Source: Sporomusa sphaeroides DSM 2875 (GTDB lineage Bacteria > Bacillota > Negativicutes > Sporomusales > Sporomusaceae). From it: DNA of 64,000 nucleotides. A program made the position numbers and the translations under genes. The DNA is taken from contig NZ_CP146991.1 of assembly GCF_001941975.2 (NCBI RefSeq), positions 3,159,001-3,223,000 of the forward strand, in the 5' to 3' direction. The notes under the pieces were generated by a model. That model saw only the letters and a program-made list of their open reading frames with translations, was not told the origin of the DNA and did no database searches. The first letter of the stretch is position 1. Every line of letters begins with the position of its first letter. Shown piece after piece: positions 57,463 to 64,000 of this stretch.

Positions 57463-59283
57463 TTAGTACTGAGCAACTTTTCTAACCACATCATAGGCCT
57501 GATCCCGGGCGATGGTAAAACCATTGATCCCGGCTTTTGCCAGCAAAACCGCACAGCGTTTATCCTTATCGGTAGTCTCCAGGAAGGCTTGGCGTAACCG
57601 CTCTGACAGCTCAGAAGGTATTTCCGGCCTGCAGACAATGGCATCTTTGGGTATTGCTTCTGTCTGAGCCAGAATTGCCAGCCTTTCCACCGGATACCCT
57701 TTGCTTCTGGCAGTCTCTATCGCCTCAGAATACGTGGCGCCGCCGTCAACAATCCCCTCAAGCACTGCCTCGATAACCCGGTTATGACTGCCTAAAAATA
57801 CCGTTTCCCCAAAGAAAGTGTCGGCATTTTTACCGCGCTGCGCCAGCAGGGCCCGCGGATAGATATAGCCGGATGCCGATTGGCGGTCCACAAAGGCAAA
57901 CTTTTTACCCTGTAAGGCATCAAGCGTATTGCCTTTTTCTTTTGCGCCAATGATAAGGCCGGTGTAGGACGCGCTATGATTGACAACAGGCGTAACCAGC
58001 GGCATAAGTTCGCCCGCCCGCTTCGCCGAAACATAAGCAAACGGCGAAAACCAGCCTACATCCACAATTCCGTCAAACATGGCCCGGCCAAGCGCATCAT
58101 AGTCGGAGACGATGATAACCCGGGCACACAAGCCAACCTTTTGGGCCACATGCTGCAAGATGGGGACATAGGTTTCGCGGATGATTTGCGGAATGGTAAA
58201 GGGATTTACACCAACTACAATATCTGTGGCCGACTTGGACTTCACAGCCACCGATTGCAGTTTGTCGGCCACGATGGTAATGGCCTTGGCATGGGCAAAA
58301 ACCTGTTCCAGATTTTCTTGCTGCAGGTTGACACTGGCCTGTATGGATTGGGTATTTGCCGCAATTTCCACCGTCGCCGTGCCAATAATCCCGATAGCTG
58401 ACGCCATTTGTTCGGTGGTAAGTGTCTGGCTTTCAGATAATTGGCATAGCCGCTCCACCGTGCTGCCAATACCGGTAATATGTTCAACAATGTCCTGCAT
58501 GGCCTGGGTGGACTGGCGGGCCATGGTTTCCATTCCTGCCAGTCTGTCCCGGCCTGCCAGCATGCTTGCCGTTACCTGGGCAGTCTCTCTGGTAATATCA
58601 CCGATAACGGCATCCACTTCCTGGGTAATTTGCGCGCTTTCCCCGGCAAGGTTTCTTACCTCCTGGGCAACAACCGCAAACCCCCGCCCGTGTTCCCCGG
58701 CCCTGGCGGCCTCAATGGCCGCATTTAATGCCAGCAGATTGGTCTGACTGGCAATCCGCTGTATCTTGCCGGTAAACTCACTAATTCGCCGGGAAGCTTC
58801 ATTTAAGCCGTCTACCGAGCGCGCCGCCGCCTCAACCACCCGCGCTACATCGGTCATGGTATTGGTCACATGAATAAACTCTTCCTGGCTCTTTACCGTC
58901 AACTCCAGGGAAGCCCTGCATTGTTCAAGCACTTCCCGCGACGAATGGGTCACAACGCCGGCAGTGGCTGCGGTTTCCTCGATGCCGGCAGCGGTCTCCT
59001 CTGTACTGCTGGCATTATTTTCGGTTTCTCTGGCTACGGCTTTTGACAGTTCTCCCAATTGGGTTAACGCGGTTTTACTTTGCTGCATCTCCCAGACTAC
59101 CTGCTGAGATATAAACGCTAAATCGCCGGCAATGCCAAACATGTCAATGGTATCGGCAGAGCCATCCGGTTTATGCGCCGCAGCAAGTGGGACTGTTTTT
59201 ACTTTTCCCGGTTCCTGCGCGCAGGCTGCTTGTTTGAACAGTCCTGTTGCAAGTTGTGCCATCCAGCTTCGTCTTTTTTCCAT
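57463..59283 (-). CDS. Soluble methyl-accepting chemotaxis protein fused to a PhnD-type binding domain
   Basis: A 606-aa protein without signal peptide or membrane segment. Residues about 65-350 are an MCP signalling coiled coil with the conserved hairpin tip ([40 protein letters not shown]). Residues about 358-606 are a phosphonate/phosphite-type (PhnD/SsuA) binding domain: [60 protein letters not shown]. Such domains are usually exported, so a cytoplasmic one as receptor output partner is unusual. The ligand is unknown. The start follows GAAGGA. Confidence 0.85.
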   Translation of the reverse strand: MEKRRSWMAQLATGLFKQAACAQEPGKVKTVPLAAAHKPDGSADTIDMFGIAGDLAFISQQVVWEMQQSKTALTQLGELSKAVARETENNASSTEETAAGIEETAATAGVVTHSSREVLEQCRASLELTVKSQEEFIHVTNTMTDVARVVEAAARSVDGLNEASRRISEFTGKIQRIASQTNLLALNAAIEAARAGEHGRGFAVVAQEVRNLAGESAQITQEVDAVIGDITRETAQVTASMLAGRDRLAGMETMARQSTQAMQDIVEHITGIGSTVERLCQLSESQTLTTEQMASAIGIIGTATVEIAANTQSIQASVNLQQENLEQVFAHAKAITIVADKLQSVAVKSKSATDIVVGVNPFTIPQIIRETYVPILQHVAQKVGLCARVIIVSDYDALGRAMFDGIVDVGWFSPFAYVSAKRAGELMPLVTPVVNHSASYTGLIIGAKEKGNTLDALQGKKFAFVDRQSASGYIYPRALLAQRGKNADTFFGETVFLGSHNRVIEAVLEGIVDGGATYSEAIETARSKGYPVERLAILAQTEAIPKDAIVCRPEIPSELSERLRQAFLETTDKDKRCAVLLAKAGINGFTIARDQAYDVVRKVAQY

Positions 59284-59314
59284 ACGTCATCCTTCACCTC
59301 TTACGTATGTGCTA

Positions 59315-60511
59315 CTATTTCCTTTCGTAGGCAGCCCTTACGAGGGAAATGGGATGGGCTGTCTTAACCCCGGCACCATGGGCAATCTGCAGGCGGCAGG
59401 TGCCGCAGTCGGAAAGCGCGGTAGTTACACCGCTGGCCTTAATGGTCTCGAACAGATTGCTGCCAATATTCATGGCTATCTCATATTTGTCTGCTTTAAA
59501 GCCGTAGTTGCCGGAGATGCCGCAGCAGCCGGCATCGGCAGCCACCACCTCAATACCGGGAAGCATACGGATAAGTTCCAGGCCGGGGGTGCCAATGCCC
59601 TGCACTCTGAGATGGCAGGGGGCATGATACATATAGCGGCCTGCCTGTTTGGCAAAATTGGTATTAAGCCGTCCCTGGTCATAAAGCTCCAGTAAAAACT
59701 CCGAGATATCATAGACACGGCCGGCCACAAGCTGTTGATCCTCAATGTCGAACAGCTCCTGGTATTCCTGCTTAAGCATCAAACCACAACTGGTACAAGC
59801 CGTTATAATCGGAAGCCCCTGCTTAGCATACTGCTGTAAGATCGTCATATTCTTCCGGGCGTTGGCCTCGGCTTCCTCCATATACCCGTTAACCACCAGC
59901 GGCGAACCGCAGCATACGGTATCTTCCGGGACAATTACCTGGAAGCCGCTCAATTGCAGCACGGCCACAACATCAAGTCCGACCTGCGGCTGATTATAGT
60001 TCACAAAACACCCCGGGTAAAATACCACCTTATCGGCCTGCGGCTTTTGTTTAATTTTCCGGAACTGTTTGGTAAAGGATGCGGCTGCATAGGCCGGCAG
60101 CGGCATTTGGTCAGATATCCCGATCCCCTTTAGTACCGTCTTGCTCAGAAGATTATGCATGCCCATATTGGCAAGACCGGGAGTAAGGCCGGCCATTTTG
60201 GCCATTTGCTCGCCATGGGACAACAGCCAATCCCGCAGCGGCTGCTTATGGGTCTTGTAATAGTTGGCTCTGGCCTTCATATTCAAGGTGGAAATGGGTA
60301 CCCGCGAGGGGCAGCTGATATCACAGTTTTTACAATTAGAACAATATTCCAGCGCAGCCTCATACTCTTCGTCCAATAACCGGAACCGTTCACCGGCCGG
60401 ACCTGCCAGCTTGGGGCCCCGGAACTCCCGCACAGCCTGAGTGACCGGGCAGTGAACCACACAAGCGGTACAGGACGTACAACTGTCCGGATTGTAATGA
60501 TGTTTTTTCAT
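59315..60511 (-). CDS. glpC: Anaerobic glycerol-3-phosphate dehydrogenase subunit C
   Basis: 398 aa. Two [4Fe-4S] motifs at the N-terminus (CTSCTACVVHCPV and CSNCKNCDISCPS), then two CCG domains (VCCGSPLVVNGY, GCCGISGNYGFK), ligands for further clusters or haem. Passes electrons from GlpAB to the membrane quinone pool. Last gene of glpA-glpB-glpC. Stop TAG-TAG. Confidence 0.94.
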   Translation of the reverse strand: MKKHHYNPDSCTSCTACVVHCPVTQAVREFRGPKLAGPAGERFRLLDEEYEAALEYCSNCKNCDISCPSRVPISTLNMKARANYYKTHKQPLRDWLLSHGEQMAKMAGLTPGLANMGMHNLLSKTVLKGIGISDQMPLPAYAAASFTKQFRKIKQKPQADKVVFYPGCFVNYNQPQVGLDVVAVLQLSGFQVIVPEDTVCCGSPLVVNGYMEEAEANARKNMTILQQYAKQGLPIITACTSCGLMLKQEYQELFDIEDQQLVAGRVYDISEFLLELYDQGRLNTNFAKQAGRYMYHAPCHLRVQGIGTPGLELIRMLPGIEVVAADAGCCGISGNYGFKADKYEIAMNIGSNLFETIKASGVTTALSDCGTCRLQIAHGAGVKTAHPISLVRAAYERK

Positions 60512-60523
60512 AGTTATTCTCTC

Positions 60524-61768
60524 CTATACAGACATACCGGCTTTATAACCAGATACCAGCGCTACTCCATTGCCCGACTTTTCCAGGCAATAATCGTAGC
60601 CAGCCAGGTTACGACCGGCAATATAGACATTATCAAGCAGTATCCGCCCCTGTGCATCTACCGGCCGCAGGCTGGCATCCACGTTAATACCAATTTTGGC
60701 AAAAGGCTGGGCTGTACCGGTAAACAGTCTGAGGGTTCCCCAGTCTTCCTTATCGGCCGGAGCAGTTACCGGCAGGTTGCATACGGTTTCACTCACACTG
60801 TCATGTTCTGCCACAAGGCCGCCGCCAAAAAAGCCGCCGGTAGCCAGAATAACCGCCTTCGTATGATAGGTGCGTTCACGGTCAATGTTGCCGGTGACAA
60901 CAGCCGCAACCCCGTTACCGTCTTGCTTTACCCCAATGGCATGTGCCTGTTCCATGATGCTGACTCCCAGCTTTTTAGCCCGCTCGAGCAGCATGGCGCG
61001 TAACCGCAAACCGGTAACAGAGGTCGGCATAATGACGGTTTCCACAAAAGTGCAGTTAAGCATTTTTTCCAAAGTATCCTTAACGGCGTAACCCGGCCGG
61101 ACCCCCAAAACAGGCGGAATAATTACAACACTGCCTGGTTTTAGCTGTTTTGACAATTGTTCCCGGCAAGCCTGCTGCCCCTGAATTGTGTCCAGCCATC
61201 TGGCAATATCCACGGTGCTCACATCCCGCCCGCCGCGAAAGCCAGGATCAATTTCCAGCTTTTCATACTGTTTTTGATACCCCGGCAGCTTGCTTAAGCC
61301 TTTGATCACCAGTTCAGGATAATAATCCTTCAACCGGGTAAATCCGGCCACCACTACCTGGCTGGCAGTCTGAACAGCCGCCGTATCCATAGTCAGCGGC
61401 ACCAGACAGCTGGGTTTTAAGGTGCCGATAGCTGTCGGCAGCCACTGCATCTCGTTAAGGCTGCCCTGATAGGCAAAGCCTTCTTGCTGACAAAGCGTCA
61501 GAAAAAAGTCCACTGCCGCTGTAATTGTCTCCATACCGGCCTTGGTGTACGGATGTTCCGGCGGCAAACTTGCCAGTCCTGTACGGGGATTGGCCACCGG
61601 GGTGCCGCCTGACAAATAGCCCAGGATATCGATAGTACCGCCGCCAATAGCCAGTGTGCCGGCACCGGCGGTCATAAGCGTAACCTTTTTTCCTCGTCCG
61701 GCTGCGGTAATGGCTGCTGTCAGGCCAGCAAGACCGCCGCCGATTACAATAACATCACTTGTTCTCAT
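60524..61768 (-). CDS. glpB: Anaerobic glycerol-3-phosphate dehydrogenase subunit B
   Basis: 414 aa flavoprotein. FAD/NAD(P)-type Rossmann at the N-terminus (SDVIVIGGGLAGLTAAITAA), GTLAIGGGTIDILGYLSGG, and the C-terminal NVYIAGRNLAGYDYCLEKSG. ATG 61768 overlaps the end of glpA, indicating coupling. Confidence 0.92.
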   Translation of the reverse strand: MRTSDVIVIGGGLAGLTAAITAAGRGKKVTLMTAGAGTLAIGGGTIDILGYLSGGTPVANPRTGLASLPPEHPYTKAGMETITAAVDFFLTLCQQEGFAYQGSLNEMQWLPTAIGTLKPSCLVPLTMDTAAVQTASQVVVAGFTRLKDYYPELVIKGLSKLPGYQKQYEKLEIDPGFRGGRDVSTVDIARWLDTIQGQQACREQLSKQLKPGSVVIIPPVLGVRPGYAVKDTLEKMLNCTFVETVIMPTSVTGLRLRAMLLERAKKLGVSIMEQAHAIGVKQDGNGVAAVVTGNIDRERTYHTKAVILATGGFFGGGLVAEHDSVSETVCNLPVTAPADKEDWGTLRLFTGTAQPFAKIGINVDASLRPVDAQGRILLDNVYIAGRNLAGYDYCLEKSGNGVALVSGYKAGMSV

Positions 61769-63365
61769 GATCGACCGCTCCATCTATATTTAATGCCGCC
61801 GCATAGATGCCCCGCATCAATTCGGCTTCCCGCAACTGATTCCCCCACAGCACCGGCCGGATACCATTCCAGCGGGCCTCCAAAAAATCCTCAATAAGCC
61901 GGGGGGCATCCTTGCCGGTAATTAACTCATTGGCTGCAGCTGCCCCTACGCCGCGAAAACCGCAAAAGGCTCCCTGACAAGTCCCCATACCCATGCGCGT
62001 TTTGCGCCGTACATCTTCCAGACTGTAGCTGGTATCATCGGCCGCCATAGCCTCGACTTCAGCCAGAGTAACCATTTCACACTCGCATAAGAGCTGCCGC
62101 TTAGCCGGGTCGGTTTCCATGGCTTTTACGACTTCGGGAAATTTGGGCCCAAGCCGGGAAGCCGCCCGGTCAACACCATAGGCCGGGAAAAACCGTCTGG
62201 CCGCTTCGATATCGGCGGCTGCCGCATCGGCAATCATCGGTTCGGCGGCAGTCCGGCACTCAGCCATGACACCAAGGTGTTCACATACCTTGTCAGCCAT
62301 CTTTTCGGCCATAAGCCGGTAGGTCGTCAGTTTACCGCCGACAATTGTCGCCATGCCTTTGAGGCCGTCCTGTTCATGATCAATGATGGTAAAATTGCGG
62401 GAGGCCGCCCTGCCGGCCGCCGGATCGGCGCTGTAGAGCGGGCGGGTTCCGGCAAAGGTCCTGAGGATACGGTAATGATAAATATCTTCAAATAATGGCT
62501 GGCCGATTTTCAGCAGGGTGGCCACCTCGGCTGCCCGCGGGATGGTGTCGTCAGGCCTGGTTGCCGGCGAAGAAGTTGTGCCGAAAATAGTAATTGAACC
62601 GTGCGGCACAAAGATATCACCGTCAGACGGCGGCCGCAGCCTGTTGACAATCCGGCTGGTAAACCGGTGGTTAAAGGCAATCAACACCCCTCTGTCAGGA
62701 CTGACATGAACGTCCACTCCGGCCAGATGCGCTACCTGTCCCACCCAGGAGCCAGTGGCGTTGACAATATAATCACAGGCAATTGAGCCGGTCTGGCCTG
62801 TAAGGGTATTTCTGACCTTAACTCCCACCACCTGATTATTTACATGTTCAATAGCGGTTACTTCCGTATAGGTTAATGCTTCCCCCCCATACTTACGGGC
62901 TGATATAACATTTTGCCAAACCAGACGGAAGCCGTCTATGGCGGAATCCGGCACCCGGTAAGCGGCAACCGCCCTGCCGGAAAGCTGCGGTTCCAGGCGT
63001 CTGGCTTCTGCCGGGGTTATGGGGATGGCCGGAATATTCACCTGCGCACAGGCTGTCACCCACGCGGCTTCAAAGGCTTCGTCATCCTCCGGCAGCCTGA
63101 CAAACAAACCCTCAGTTTCTTCCACCGCGTGTCTGGCCACTTTCCGCAAAATCATATTTTCTTCAATACATTCCTGCGCCGATTCGGCATCTTTTACCGC
63201 ATACCGGCCGCCGCTGTGCAACAGCCCGTGAAAGCGCGAGCTTGTGCCATAAGCCAAATCTTTTTGTTCAACTAAAATTGTTTTTACACCGCGCATGGAC
63301 AAATCCCGGAGAATACCAACCCCGGTTGCCCCGCCGCCGATGACTACTACAGTAGCTTGCCTCAT
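61755..63365 (-). CDS. glpA: Anaerobic glycerol-3-phosphate dehydrogenase subunit A
   Basis: 536 aa, oxidises glycerol-3-phosphate to DHAP. FAD motif VVVIGGGATGVGILRDLSMR, VEQKDLAYGTSSRFHGLLHS, GGRYAVKDAESAQECIEEN, and a C-terminal BFD-like [2Fe-2S] domain (LLCECEMVTLAEVEAM, then GMGTCQGAFCGFRG). Lies behind glpK, from which a terminator separates it. Confidence 0.95.
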   Translation of the reverse strand: MRQATVVVIGGGATGVGILRDLSMRGVKTILVEQKDLAYGTSSRFHGLLHSGGRYAVKDAESAQECIEENMILRKVARHAVEETEGLFVRLPEDDEAFEAAWVTACAQVNIPAIPITPAEARRLEPQLSGRAVAAYRVPDSAIDGFRLVWQNVISARKYGGEALTYTEVTAIEHVNNQVVGVKVRNTLTGQTGSIACDYIVNATGSWVGQVAHLAGVDVHVSPDRGVLIAFNHRFTSRIVNRLRPPSDGDIFVPHGSITIFGTTSSPATRPDDTIPRAAEVATLLKIGQPLFEDIYHYRILRTFAGTRPLYSADPAAGRAASRNFTIIDHEQDGLKGMATIVGGKLTTYRLMAEKMADKVCEHLGVMAECRTAAEPMIADAAAADIEAARRFFPAYGVDRAASRLGPKFPEVVKAMETDPAKRQLLCECEMVTLAEVEAMAADDTSYSLEDVRRKTRMGMGTCQGAFCGFRGVGAAAANELITGKDAPRLIEDFLEARWNGIRPVLWGNQLREAELMRGIYAAALNIDGAVDHENK

Positions 63366-63408
63366 AATTTATATCCCCTTTGCGAGAATTCTGCCTTTTG
63401 TCAGGGCA

Positions 63409-63464
63409 AAAAAAGGTAGAGAAGTCCCCTTGGGCCAACGATCCGGCGCAAGAAGGACTTCTCT
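63409..63464 (-). terminator. Terminator between glpK and glpA
   Basis: AGAGAAGTCC / GGACTTCTCT arms (63418-63427, 63455-63464) and a T-run on the minus strand after glpK. Partial readthrough could still feed glpABC. Confidence 0.75.
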
Positions 63465-63508
63465 TCATCTCTAAGTCCGTTGTATAGCGTTTTTAAAAAC
63501 TGAATTCT

Positions 63509-64000
<492 letters not shown>

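Overview
The window reads as the chromosome of an anaerobic, probably acetogenic Firmicute, most likely a Sporomusaceae-type Negativicute. This is inference. It rests on split pylSn/pylSc genes of the Desulfitobacterium type, methylamine methyltransferases paired with methyl-THF methyltransferases instead of coenzyme M enzymes, a membrane pyrophosphatase, a cggR-gapA-pgk-tpiA-gpmI-eno operon running on to secG, and anaerobic glpABC.

Region 1 (1-4.3 kb): a ferritin-like protein, a macro-domain protein and a superoxide dismutase, then a complete group II intron (2334-4210) sitting inside a dispersed intergenic repeat.

Region 2 (4.2-26.6 kb) is the centre of interest: a complete genetic-code-expansion and methylamine-catabolism island. 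Two full pyrrolysine cassettes (pylT-pylSc-pylB-pylC-pylD-pylSn) lie in the same orientation about 12 kb apart. Each ends with a methyl-THF methyltransferase gene and a small XRE regulator. Between and beside them are all three methylamine methyltransferases, each with an in-frame amber codon at the known pyrrolysine site (mtmB residue 204, mtbB 351, mttB 328), and each with its own corrinoid protein. Regulatory sequence divides the island in two. A PocR/AraC regulator shares a 38-bp operator between its own promoter and that of mtmCB, which lies just upstream of pyl cassette 1. A pair of divergent sigma-54 promoters drives mttCB on one side and pyl cassette 2 plus mtbB-mtbC on the other, with a PAS/AAA+/Fis sigma-54 activator next door. 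My reading is that monomethylamine and tri/dimethylamine regulons each carry their own copy of the pyrrolysine machinery and methyl-transfer endpoint.

Region 3 (26.7-39.2 kb): accessory genes: phosphoesterases, a MarR regulator with striking palindromic operators, a CPA2 antiporter, DctA, an M24 peptidase, a Cys-rich internally repeated small protein, and an ASKHA-type corrinoid activator without an iron-sulfur domain that plausibly serves the methylamine corrinoid proteins.

Region 4 (39.2-64 kb): housekeeping genes, nearly all on the minus strand: ssrA (tmRNA), smpB, rnr, thioesterase, esterase, amidotransferase, hppA, secG, the glycolytic operon with its CggR repressor, pyk, a soluble MCP fused to a PhnD-like binding domain, glpC-glpB-glpA and the 3' part of glpK, cut by the window end.
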